Notes under the pieces: model-generated | What the model was told of the DNA's origin: nothing | The model's input: the letters and a program-made list of their open reading frames with translations, nothing else | Databases searched by the model: none | Made by a program: the position numbers and the translations under genes | In this document: one piece after another, positions 1 to 8,033 of the stretch | Numbering within the stretch: position 1 is the stretch's first letter | Layout of the letters: each line of letters starts with the position of its first letter | Assembly: GCA_003511165.1 (NCBI GenBank) | Contig: DOJW01000007.1 | Location: forward strand, 179,364 to 243,363 | Direction of reading: 5' to 3' | From: Candidatus Dependentiae bacterium | GTDB taxonomy: Bacteria > Babelota > Babeliae > Babelales > UBA12411 | DNA length: 64,000 nucleotides

Positions 1-264
1 TCCAAAATTGCTACTAGAACCAACATATCTTGCAATTCGTCCATCAAGACTGTCCATCATCGCGCCAAGGAATATGCTATAGCATGCAGCTTCCCACTGA
101 CCTTTTGCTGAAAAAATTATGGAAACAAATCCGAAAAAAACATTACCTAAAGTAAAAATATGAGGCAATACCGAAATCCCTTCACGAAGAAGAATTTTTC
201 GACTTCGATATAAATTTTCAACCTTTTGTTTTAGAAGCTTTCTTCGCCAATTTTTTTCATTCAT
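1..264 (-). CDS. pssA: CDP-diacylglycerol--serine O-phosphatidyltransferase, N-terminal part (runs off the window edge)
   Basis: Only the first 88 codons are inside the window; I translated them from the minus strand starting at the ATG at 264. Residues 71-79 read DSLDGRIAR, the first half of the CDP-alcohol phosphotransferase signature D-x2-DG-x2-AR, and the following SSSNFG matches the PssA-type continuation. Hydrophobic stretches at about 30-50 and 57-70 fit the first membrane helices. The enzyme joins CDP-diacylglycerol and serine to make phosphatidylserine, the precursor of phosphatidylethanolamine, in the inner membrane. The gene starts 12 bases after grpE ends, so the two are probably co-transcribed. 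Another CDP-alcohol transferase (for example PgsA) is possible but less likely given the start of the protein. Confidence 0.8.
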   Translation of the reverse strand, partial: MNEKNWRRKLLKQKVENLYRSRKILLREGISVLPHIFTLGNVFFGFVSIIFSAKGQWEAACYSIFLGAMMDSLDGRIARYVGSSSNFG

Positions 265-276
265 AATTTCTCTATT

Positions 277-792
277 TTATTTAGCGACACTCACTTTGGC
301 ATGTCTTACCACTTCGCCATTGTGCAAAAAGCCAAGGCTAAACACTTCTACTATTTCGCCGCTTTTATGGTTTTGGGAATCTGTTTGCATAATAGCTTCG
401 TGCAAATTCGGATCAAAATTTCCACTGCAGTCAATCTCTACAACATTTAAATCTGCAAGTCTTTTGATCAGATTTTTTCTGATTAATTGTACACCATCAA
501 CCCACTTTTGCATCTCTTCGCTGTTTTCAATTTTTTGACTTGATTTGAGAGCCATGTCGATATCATCTATTACCGGCAAAAGTGATCGAATAACTTCGCT
601 TTGAGCGATTTTTATAATCTCAAACTTTTCTTTTTCAGCTCTTCTTTTGTAATTTTGAAAATCTGCCGTGATTCTTAAAAATTGAGTTTCCCAATAATTG
701 GGCTCAACTCCTTTTGATCCAGTTTCAACTTCGCTGGCAGAGTTGTCAGTTTTTTCTTTTAAATCTTTCTCATCAATTTCAGATTGAAACAT
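277..792 (-). CDS. grpE: Nucleotide exchange factor GrpE
   Basis: 171 residues, a usual GrpE length. GrpE releases ADP from DnaK so that the chaperone can rebind ATP and let go of its substrate. The protein starts with an acidic unstructured tail (about 1-30), continues with a long charged helix (about 35-100) that dimerises the protein, and ends in a compact beta domain finishing HNGEVVRHAKVSVAK, the family's typical end. A strong ribosome site (GGGAGGATTT) lies just before the ATG at 792. It leads pssA by 12 bases. No dnaK, dnaJ or hrcA lies nearby, and I see no CIRCE inverted repeat in the 290 bases upstream. Confidence 0.95.
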   Translation of the reverse strand: MFQSEIDEKDLKEKTDNSASEVETGSKGVEPNYWETQFLRITADFQNYKRRAEKEKFEIIKIAQSEVIRSLLPVIDDIDMALKSSQKIENSEEMQKWVDGVQLIRKNLIKRLADLNVVEIDCSGNFDPNLHEAIMQTDSQNHKSGEIVEVFSLGFLHNGEVVRHAKVSVAK

Positions 793-1082
793 AAATCCTC
801 CCGCTAAACTTTAACTTAAAATACTCTTTAATTTTCAACTAAGTAAATATATCAGAAAAAAAGGATGCTAAAAAGAACAAAAAATGAAGTATTTCTAGGC
901 ATTTATTCTATTTTTCAATTTTACTCTGCAATTCAAACACAATATCAACATACCAAAAGGATATTTTTGCCGATTTCTAGGCAACTTTTTATTGCTTTAC
1001 CCTTTGGGATTGTTATAATCATAAATATTTTAAATTTAATGAAGAAAATCTAGGTTTAACCATCTAAAAATCAAAGTGGGTT

Positions 1083-2294
1083 ATGAATAAAAATTTCAAA
1101 AATTTAACTCTAATTTTAACAATTTCATTTTTAACAATTTCTACTAAAATGTTTGCACCACCTTCAGATTTTTTTGATTTGTATTCTGGATACGAGTCAA
1201 GGGGTACTTCCTCTCAGATAAAATATTTATTAACACAACAAGATACTATTAACGCCTCTTTACTTGAATTCGAAGCAGGGTTACACACACTTGAACACCC
1301 ATCAGACTCAGATGCACTAGTATTAGATCCCAACAAAGATGCAAAAATAGCTTCATTAAAAGAAAAAATTAAACAGAAAAAAACAGCTCTTAGGGCTATA
1401 GACAACCAATTATCAAAATATGAAGCGCCAGGTTTTAAAGATATTATTGTGCGAAGTGCTCTTGGTGAAGATGCAAAAACTCTAGCTCGTGATTTTAGAT
1501 CCAATGACGCAAGCTTTCCCATAATCGCTTTAGATATTCTCGCAGGAACAGGAACTCGAGTAATCAGTCGCCGGCTTGAAAGCGCTGTAGATAAAACAAT
1601 AGGCTCTGCTTTCGAAAAGCTTTTAGCCACTGGAATAAATTGGGCAACAATACCCTTCACCTGGACTTATAATAAATTCACAGGACGAGAAGGCGAACCT
1701 TTGCTTTACACAGAAATCGAAGCATGGGGAGTTATGTTAGAAAATACAGCTAAACAATTAATTACTATCTCAACAAAGGCTACCACGCTTGGAGGCAGAG
1801 AAAAAATGCAACGAATGTCTTTAGATGAAGAGTCTGCCCCTGAAAATGTTTATGATGCTCAATGGGAAGGGATTAAAAAATTATATACAACGCTATTTCT
1901 CAACGTTGCAGATCAGTTAAACGAAAAATTAAAATATTATTCTGAAAGTTCTTCCTCCAAAGACAAACAAATCGTTGTTTATGGAACTCAAGCAAGAGAT
2001 TGGATAAAGGCTTTCATAGAACAATGTTTTAGCAAAACCAAAACTTATAAAGATTTAGGTTCAAGCAATAATGTTATATTTTTAAACAGTTTACGAAGCC
2101 AGCTAAACATTTGTTTTGGAATATTGCTTGGTTATTTAGCTGATAACGAAAATCAAAAAACAAAACCGCAAAGTAATTATAACTCTCCTTACTCCGGTGG
2201 ATTTGCTAAACCATCAAGATATCCCTCTTCATTCAATAATCCAGACTATTCAATGGGAATAGGTGGAGATTCTATGATGGACGCCTCAGACTAA
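1083..2294 (+). CDS. Exported protein of unknown function, 403 aa
   Basis: I do not recognise a family. The N-terminus is a signal peptide (basic MNKNFKNLT, then a hydrophobic core to about residue 24). Residues 45-110 are charged and look like a coiled coil. A weakly hydrophobic stretch follows at about 140-200, and the C-terminal 45 residues are rich in Asn, Pro, Ser, Tyr and Gly (low complexity, probably disordered). It is followed after 37 bases by another exported unknown on the same strand, and the pair may be one transcript. Codon and base use look like the neighbours. Function cannot be assigned from sequence alone. Confidence 0.75.
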   Translation: MNKNFKNLTLILTISFLTISTKMFAPPSDFFDLYSGYESRGTSSQIKYLLTQQDTINASLLEFEAGLHTLEHPSDSDALVLDPNKDAKIASLKEKIKQKKTALRAIDNQLSKYEAPGFKDIIVRSALGEDAKTLARDFRSNDASFPIIALDILAGTGTRVISRRLESAVDKTIGSAFEKLLATGINWATIPFTWTYNKFTGREGEPLLYTEIEAWGVMLENTAKQLITISTKATTLGGREKMQRMSLDEESAPENVYDAQWEGIKKLYTTLFLNVADQLNEKLKYYSESSSSKDKQIVVYGTQARDWIKAFIEQCFSKTKTYKDLGSSNNVIFLNSLRSQLNICFGILLGYLADNENQKTKPQSNYNSPYSGGFAKPSRYPSSFNNPDYSMGIGGDSMMDASD

Positions 2295-2331
2295 TTTCTG
2301 ATTTAATTAAATGTTGATGGAGATAAATATT

Positions 2332-3198
2332 ATGAATTTTTTTAAATCAATTTGGTTTTGTTTGTTTCTGTGTTTAGTTGGTAACAACATAAATTTGTCA
2401 GCAACAGTTATTACATTGGAAAATACAAAAATAGAAAACTACAAACTAGAACAAATAAATTTAGAAAAAATAAAAGAGCTAACGGCGGAATTCGAATCTA
2501 AAGAAACAACTAAGAATTGGGTTAAACGTGCGATCGTTACAACCGCAATACTCACAACCATAGGTATAATAACTTACGAATGTTTTTTAAAGGGAAAATC
2601 TAAAACCTCTTCCAATGAATCTTCTCCAAAAACTGCTCTTAATGGTTGCCCAGGAATTCATATACCAACAACTCGTGATAAAGTAGAAGATTGGGTTGTT
2701 TATATTACTCTAGGATCATTAACTATTCCTCTTGGAAACTGTTTCGACAAGGGAATTACAGAATCTTACAATAAAATCAGTAGTTGGTGGGGATCCAAAG
2801 GATTTTCGCCTGCATTATTTTTGCAACAATGTCAGCAAAATATTAGCTTAATGCAAAACAACTTTGAAGGCATAATAAACTTACAAAACGACACTGCTTA
2901 TTCGAATTTTTATTTAACTCGAGTCATCGAAACACATAATGCGCTTGTAGGTTCAATAGAATGTTTAATAGCATCTTCGTTTGCATTATCAAATAATAAA
3001 AACAATAAAAACTGGTTATTAAGTGATCAAAATGGATTAATTTTAGAAATGGAAAGCCTAAGAACATTTTTAGACAAAATACTCCATCAAAATCCTGTTT
3101 CCATCGATTTAATAGAACTAAAAAATCATCTAAACAGTTTATTATTAAAAATACAACGATTAAATATTGATTTTAGAATCGCACCCGAAAATGAATAA
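2332..3198 (+). CDS. Exported or membrane protein of unknown function, 288 aa
   Basis: I chose the ATG at 2332 rather than the in-frame ATG at 2311. A GGAG ribosome site sits just ahead of it, and translation from 2332 begins directly with a signal peptide (MNFFKSIWFCLFLCLVGN, likely cut after LSA at about residue 24). A second hydrophobic segment lies at about 58-78 (AIVTTAILTTIGIITYECF), so the mature protein may be anchored with its remaining 200 residues on one side. The rest is helical and rich in Asn and Leu. No known domain is visible. It ends at the edge of the palindromic repeat cluster, so its terminator, if any, lies within those repeats. Confidence 0.75.
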   Translation: MNFFKSIWFCLFLCLVGNNINLSATVITLENTKIENYKLEQINLEKIKELTAEFESKETTKNWVKRAIVTTAILTTIGIITYECFLKGKSKTSSNESSPKTALNGCPGIHIPTTRDKVEDWVVYITLGSLTIPLGNCFDKGITESYNKISSWWGSKGFSPALFLQQCQQNISLMQNNFEGIINLQNDTAYSNFYLTRVIETHNALVGSIECLIASSFALSNNKNNKNWLLSDQNGLILEMESLRTFLDKILHQNPVSIDLIELKNHLNSLLLKIQRLNIDFRIAPENE

Positions 3199-3580
3199 TT
3201 TTTTATATTTGTACAATTCTAAATTTATGAATATTTACAATATTTTCCTGGATCCCCGCATTCGCGAGGATGACAGTGAGAGAAATATATATTGTAATTA
3301 TTCCTCATTTTCAGAAGGAATTAGCAACCGATCCCGTCATCCTCGCGAATGCGGGGATCCAGTCTTTATAGATCCAATCAAGGATGAAGATAAGATCCTA
3401 TCAAGTAGTTCACAAAAATTGCACACACCCAATTCAAGCAATATCAAATTTGACAAAGTCCCACGTCATCCTCGCGAATTGCATATGTCTCATTCAAGCG
3501 ATATCAGAATTGATAGTGTCCTCCGTCATCCTCGCGAATGCGGGGATCCATTTCAAAATTTATACAAAAGAAATACCACA
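3199..3580 (+). repeat. Cluster of four palindromic dispersed repeats ahead of the GIY-YIG gene
   Basis: This 382-base stretch has no credible gene of its own; its reading frames are translations of the repeats. A 27-base unit (core ATCCCCGCATTCGCGAGGAT, able to form an 8-bp stem with one mismatch and an ATTC loop) occurs forward at 3248-3274 and inverted at 3336-3362, 3465-3483 (degenerate at its end) and 3525-3550. The units are far richer in G+C than their surroundings. The inverted copies at 3465 and 3525, and one at 4002, also share about 35 bases of upstream sequence (ATTCAAGC-ATATCA and so on), so the repeated unit is longer than the palindrome, about 60-65 bases. Confidence 0.9.
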
Positions 3581-4063
3581 ATGAAAACCTTTTATGTTTA
3601 TATTACTTGTTCTAAAAAAAATGGAACCTTATATATTGGGATGACCAATGATCTTACAAGGCGCATGCAAGAACATAAAAACAAATTAATTAAAGGATTC
3701 ACAAAAAAATATTCGGTAAATTTGCTTGTATACTATGAAACATTTGAATCAATAATTGATGCAATTAAAAGAGAAAAGCAATTAAAAAAATGGAAACGTG
3801 AATGGAAGATGCACTTTATCGAAAAGATCAATCCCAATTGGAAAGATTTAAGTGAAACCGATATTTTCCTGGATCCCCGCATTCGCGAGGATGACAATAA
3901 GGAAAATATGAATTTTACATATTCTTCAGCAACTAACACCGATAACTTTAATATTGGCTCCCTCCCTAATTCAAGCGATATCAAAATTGACCAAGTCCCA
4001 CGTCATCCTCGCGAATGCGGGGATCCAGTCTTCATTGCTCCAAACAAGGAAGAAAATGAATAA
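3581..4063 (+). CDS. Small GIY-YIG nuclease with a repeat-derived C-terminal tail
   Basis: Residues 1-94 are a complete single-domain GIY-YIG protein of the UPF0213/YhbQ kind. YVYIT and LYIGMTNDLTRRMQEH carry the two signature tyrosines and the catalytic Arg, followed by AIKREKQLKKWKREWK and the closing NPNWKDL. Members cut or process branched DNA, but cellular roles are mostly untested. After residue 94 the frame runs straight through one forward (3869-3895) and one inverted (4002-4028) palindromic repeat, giving about 66 extra residues unlike the family. The original stop was probably lost by repeat insertion. The gene lies between an inverted repeat copy (3525) and a forward copy (3869), like a cargo between inverted ends. 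Its last 8 bases overlap the next gene. The ATG at 3581 lacks a strong ribosome site. Confidence 0.85.
   Translation: MKTFYVYITCSKKNGTLYIGMTNDLTRRMQEHKNKLIKGFTKKYSVNLLVYYETFESIIDAIKREKQLKKWKREWKMHFIEKINPNWKDLSETDIFLDPRIREDDNKENMNFTYSSATNTDNFNIGSLPNSSDIKIDQVPRHPRECGDPVFIAPNKEENE
3869..3895 (+). repeat. Palindromic repeat, forward copy inside the GIY-YIG reading frame
   Basis: Same 27 bases as the copy at 3248-3274. The flanks also match (ATATTTTC before it; ATGAC followed by an A/G-rich run and AAAATAT after it). It is translated in the GIY-YIG frame as a short segment containing LDPRIREDD. Confidence 0.9.
4002..4028 (-). repeat. Palindromic repeat, inverted copy at the end of the GIY-YIG frame
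   Basis: Inverted copy of the 27-base unit, preceded by the same roughly 35-base flank found before the copies at 3465 and 3525. It lies 28 bases before the start codon of the next gene and is translated in the GIY-YIG frame as RHPRECGDP. Confidence 0.9.
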
Positions 4064-4895
4064 AAAATTTTTAATAATCTTTTTTTCAATTTTTCCATCT
4101 TTTACTTTAAATGGGTGTAAGTGGTGCACACAATGGAACCAAAACACACAAAATCTGAACATGCAAACAGAAAACAAAATCAATAAAGAATTAACAAAAT
4201 CGCAAACTCCAACAAGCAATAACAATGAAGCTATCACAAAAAAAAACAATACAACGCAAAATTCCGCTCTAAAAACAAAACAAGAAAAAACAATTTTCTA
4301 TAAAAATTATTTAAAAAAATATTATCCACGAGCGCTGGTCATTTCCGACTATTTTTTCGAAATGTGTCCGATCGCAATAGATCAAGCGCTACAAGAATTA
4401 ACGCTTATCCTTAGCGAAAAAGAATGGTTTTATTATCAAGATAAAAAAAGTGGATTTCGTGGCGGCGAATTTTGGGAAGTAACCCTAAAACAATGCAATA
4501 CTATCGCGCTTAATTTAGAAAGCGCAAAAGTAAATGGTGAAACAGGCGAAATAATCAAAAGTTCACCAACAGAACAGTGTGATAATTACTTTGACAACGA
4601 AAATATAAATTTAAATCAATCGCTTTTCGAATTTTTTCAAACTCACAACTTAGTAGCATATGAACAATTTTATGCGCATTTTGCAGACCGCATTGTAGAA
4701 CTTTTCAACGAAGCCATAAAACTAAAAAATATTAATGCCGCATACGATTACGATTTATTATTTAATTCGATTTTGCAATTTTTAAAAGATTCACCACTCT
4801 ATGCAACGTATCAAAACGCTTCCAAAACGCACAAAGAGCTTTCTGAAATTTTATCTAATGAACTAGGTAATAACTATGCTCATAAAAATTTTTAA
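4056..4895 (+). CDS. Putative lipoprotein of unknown function, 279 aa
   Basis: The ATG at 4056 is preceded by AAGGA at a good distance. It gives a lipoprotein-type signal peptide: a hydrophobic core to residue 17, then LNGC with the candidate lipidated Cys at 21. An open frame continues 34 codons upstream, but it only translates the palindromic repeat, so I exclude it. Residues 25-85 are a Thr/Asn/Lys-rich linker, and the remaining 195 residues are a mixed alpha/beta domain I cannot assign. The gene overlaps the GIY-YIG end by 8 bases and its own end overlaps the next large exported gene by 20. The two unknowns are therefore probably translated together and may act together at the envelope. 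Confidence 0.75.
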   Translation: MNKKFLIIFFSIFPSFTLNGCKWCTQWNQNTQNLNMQTENKINKELTKSQTPTSNNNEAITKKNNTTQNSALKTKQEKTIFYKNYLKKYYPRALVISDYFFEMCPIAIDQALQELTLILSEKEWFYYQDKKSGFRGGEFWEVTLKQCNTIALNLESAKVNGETGEIIKSSPTEQCDNYFDNENINLNQSLFEFFQTHNLVAYEQFYAHFADRIVELFNEAIKLKNINAAYDYDLLFNSILQFLKDSPLYATYQNASKTHKELSEILSNELGNNYAHKNF

Positions 4896-7800
4896 TTTTT
4901 TCACACTCCTCCTTTTTACAACTCCACTTTTGGCAGTTGCAGAGCTAGAAACTAATATTGCTACAAACCCACAAGAACAGCATCAATTTGTAAAAAGCTT
5001 TGTTTCGCATTATGACGCACGGACAGCAAGCAGATACACCCACGAATACCATAAACATATTTTGACCAAAACGGCACAAAGTTTTTTAAGCCTTGAGCAA
5101 AAACTAAGATCTGAAAATATAAATGCTTGCGGACGAATAGTTGTCACAGGATATGAGGAAGGAGCTTTCCCGTCTTATTATACAAATTATAAAAAAGAAT
5201 CCATCAACGACGAAGCATTTTCCAAAAATAAAACAGGTTGGTCGCAGCAACTTCACAATAAATTTGGATTTCTAACAGGGTTCTTATTTAAAGATGTTAA
5301 TGAAATATTAAAAAAAACAGAAAATCCAACATATCTGCATATAAACCCAGAGCTTGTAGAGCTCTTTGATGAAAACAGCTCAATTTTTCAAGAACATGCT
5401 TTCGGCGAATCTTATGATTTACTTTTAGAGTACAAAAATATTTTGGAAAAAAAATTAAAAAAACAAGATCACAAAAATATTCTAAAAATATTAAAAGCTT
5501 TTTGGGAAGATATTTACTCCCGCGAGTTCAAAACCAATTCAAATCAACTAGCAGCGACTCAAGATATTTTGTTCTCCATTGAATATGCAAACTATTTGAT
5601 GAGCTCAAATTTACCATTATTCAGATATTACACAGGTCCAGATATAACGTATCCAATCGAACAATCTATAAAACAAAAAAAAGGCGCTACCAAACATTCT
5701 CAAAAATTTGTTCCTATCTTTTTGTCCAATTTGCAAGCAATCAATAATGAACCAACAGTTTATATTTTCTGCAGTTTTGTGGATGGTGTTGGCAAAAGTA
5801 CAATGCTTGGAAATGTTAAAAACTGGATGGACTTCGGAGATGATATCGAAAAATATGAAAGAACGGACAATTCTTCTTCGCAATTTGCAGAAGTTTTTAA
5901 GTTTCAAGAAAACATTTTCATCGCTGATCTTCCAGCACAAGTTAGTCATTTCACATACAAGCCAGATGGACTTGTTTACACAGACTTTGAATCGGAACTC
6001 AAAGATACAACTTTTATAAGCGAAATAAGAACGTTCATCCAGCAAAATAAAGATTTTCTTTTTAACAGCTACTTTGAAAATGCAAAAAAAATTGAACTCG
6101 AACTAATCGCAGCCAGATTTTCTCAAGAAAAATTTTTGGCAGATGTAGAACCAGAAACAAAATTTATTCAAAATTTATTTTTACTAAAAAAAATTAATGC
6201 CAATGGATGGATTCCATTCACATTTAAAAATGAACATTTTTTATTTAATATTTTAAATCAATCACAAGTTAGAATTTTACGACCACTTTGCAAAGTATCA
6301 TCCTATGGTCTAAAAAATGTTGATGTCGAACAAATGATTTTTACGCAAGTAAATTTCCCTGCGTCCTTTGATATTTTCTTAAACGATTTCACAGCGAAGT
6401 TAAAAGAACAAAATATAAAAAATGCAGTTTTTGTAGACTTTATGAGTATGTACCCAAGGTCATCCCGCGAAAACATAAGAGTAAATTATTTACTTTACCA
6501 GCTTGCTCTTCTTAACCAAAATTTTGATATCGAGCACAGTTTTTACAAAAATTTTATTAGCGAAGCACAACTTTTTGCACATTTAAATTCAAAACAAGAA
6601 TTTCCACTAATGGCAGAAAATTTTCGAGAAGAAAGTTTTCTACGCCTAGCACTTTTTGAGATTATAGATAGAAGAAAAGATCAGTCATTTGAAGCTATGT
6701 TAATTGATCCATTATCAAAACATTTAACCATGCAACTCTCAGAGTTTCAAAGCAATACTCCTCTAAGCAGATACAACGAAGAAACAACATTCACAAAACT
6801 TGAAGAAGAGCGCGAAAACCTAGGTAAAACTTTCAACCGCAGTAAAGAATATTTAAGTATTTGGCAGTTCAACTTTCAATTATTAGATATATTTTCCAAA
6901 CAACTTACAAGAATTTTCACCGAAATGATTCATAATGAAAATTTAAATCAACTTTGGAGCGACTTTGACGGAGAAATTATTCCTCCACAGCAAACTGGAA
7001 ATCTAAATGATGGAAAAACAAATAAAACTTTAGAACTAACAAATCAACAAAAACTGCTCGCAACTTTTGAGTTTTCTAGCGAGTTTAGAAGCGAAGAGTT
7101 TTTAACCCCATTTATAAGAACACTCCGAACATATTGGTATTCAACACTTGCAAACTTACTTTTTTGCCAAAACAACCAAATCGGAAAATTAAAATACCCA
7201 GTAGTTCCAACGATCGTAAAACATGAACCTAAAACAAACCGTTTTTACTTAGTTCAAAAGCTTTTACCTCTTGTAGAAAATGAAAAAATGAAAGGCAAAA
7301 CGTTAAAAACATTTGGTTTAACATCTAACTTAAAATTCGCATTTTTTGAAGAAAATACATTTCTACAATCCTTTACTCCACCAACAACAAATTGTGGAAT
7401 ATTCAGCTTTGATTTAAGTTATTTGGATCAAAAATCAAATCCATATTTTATGGGCAAAACATCTATAGTTAACCAAATCATAAAAGAATTTCAAAAAGAA
7501 TACGGCGCTAACAAAGCTATTTTGACTAGCGAACTATACGAAAAATTACAAAGTAACGCGCAATGGCGAAAAGAAATTTACAATTTAAAAATGCAAGCAC
7601 AACGAAGCGGCGAATACAATTCTGCTCAAAAACAAAATACCCCTAATGTAAATCCTCCTATATTTTTAGGTGCACAATCGCAAATTTCAGGCGCTCAACT
7701 TTTTGTTCTAGCAATTGCAACACTTGAAATGATTTTAAAAGATCCCGACTGCTTTATTGCCGCAAGAAAAGGTAACAAAAAAGATTTTATCGCTACAATA

Positions 7801-7917
7801 AAGCTTCTTGAACTCGTAACTCTTCCAAAACATTTTCATATCATTTTCGCCCAACCTCTCTTCGAAAACTATGAAACTCTTCAGCCGCTTTTCCCTTGGG
7901 AATATTTCGAAAACTAA
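4876..7917 (+). CDS. Large exported protein with a thymidylate-kinase-like P-loop, 1013 aa
   Basis: The N-terminus is a clear signal peptide (IFNFFTLLLFTTPLLAVA, cut near residue 22). Residues 296-309 read YIFCSFVDGVGKST, very close to the FxGxDGxGKST P-loop of thymidylate kinases, except that the first Gly of the Walker A pattern is Phe. The P-loop sits after a hydrophobic beta strand, as expected of a nucleotide-binding fold. No further kinase motif is certain. The remaining 700 residues are alpha/beta with no family I recognise. The gene overlaps the preceding lipoprotein gene by 20 bases. An exported P-loop protein is unusual because the periplasm lacks ATP. It may be a degenerate fold, or act outside the cell (in a host) where nucleotides exist. 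Confidence 0.75.
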   Translation: MLIKIFNFFTLLLFTTPLLAVAELETNIATNPQEQHQFVKSFVSHYDARTASRYTHEYHKHILTKTAQSFLSLEQKLRSENINACGRIVVTGYEEGAFPSYYTNYKKESINDEAFSKNKTGWSQQLHNKFGFLTGFLFKDVNEILKKTENPTYLHINPELVELFDENSSIFQEHAFGESYDLLLEYKNILEKKLKKQDHKNILKILKAFWEDIYSREFKTNSNQLAATQDILFSIEYANYLMSSNLPLFRYYTGPDITYPIEQSIKQKKGATKHSQKFVPIFLSNLQAINNEPTVYIFCSFVDGVGKSTMLGNVKNWMDFGDDIEKYERTDNSSSQFAEVFKFQENIFIADLPAQVSHFTYKPDGLVYTDFESELKDTTFISEIRTFIQQNKDFLFNSYFENAKKIELELIAARFSQEKFLADVEPETKFIQNLFLLKKINANGWIPFTFKNEHFLFNILNQSQVRILRPLCKVSSYGLKNVDVEQMIFTQVNFPASFDIFLNDFTAKLKEQNIKNAVFVDFMSMYPRSSRENIRVNYLLYQLALLNQNFDIEHSFYKNFISEAQLFAHLNSKQEFPLMAENFREESFLRLALFEIIDRRKDQSFEAMLIDPLSKHLTMQLSEFQSNTPLSRYNEETTFTKLEEERENLGKTFNRSKEYLSIWQFNFQLLDIFSKQLTRIFTEMIHNENLNQLWSDFDGEIIPPQQTGNLNDGKTNKTLELTNQQKLLATFEFSSEFRSEEFLTPFIRTLRTYWYSTLANLLFCQNNQIGKLKYPVVPTIVKHEPKTNRFYLVQKLLPLVENEKMKGKTLKTFGLTSNLKFAFFEENTFLQSFTPPTTNCGIFSFDLSYLDQKSNPYFMGKTSIVNQIIKEFQKEYGANKAILTSELYEKLQSNAQWRKEIYNLKMQAQRSGEYNSAQKQNTPNVNPPIFLGAQSQISGAQLFVLAIATLEMILKDPDCFIAARKGNKKDFIATIKLLELVTLPKHFHIIFAQPLFENYETLQPLFPWEYFEN

Positions 7918-8033
7918 CTCAAAAAACGAATTTGTTGCCAAAATAAACTACTTTTTGAAAAACTAAAAAAGTTACAAAACTAAATATTTACAAAACATAA
8001 GTAGAATCGTAGGGGAAAAATAAGGAGAGGATT

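Noticed and set aside
865..1053. 62-codon open frame between grpE and the exported gene
   Set aside because: No usable ribosome-site spacing, composition of intergenic DNA, and no recognisable protein feature beyond an A+T-driven hydrophobic stretch.
3167..3580. Open frame running from the end of the preceding gene into the GIY-YIG gene
   Set aside because: It only translates the palindromic repeats (recurrent HPREC and DPRIREDD); the true start is at 3581.
3248..4028. Possible CRISPR array
   Set aside because: The repeats occur in both orientations at irregular distances, without unique spacers of constant length, and no cas genes are present.
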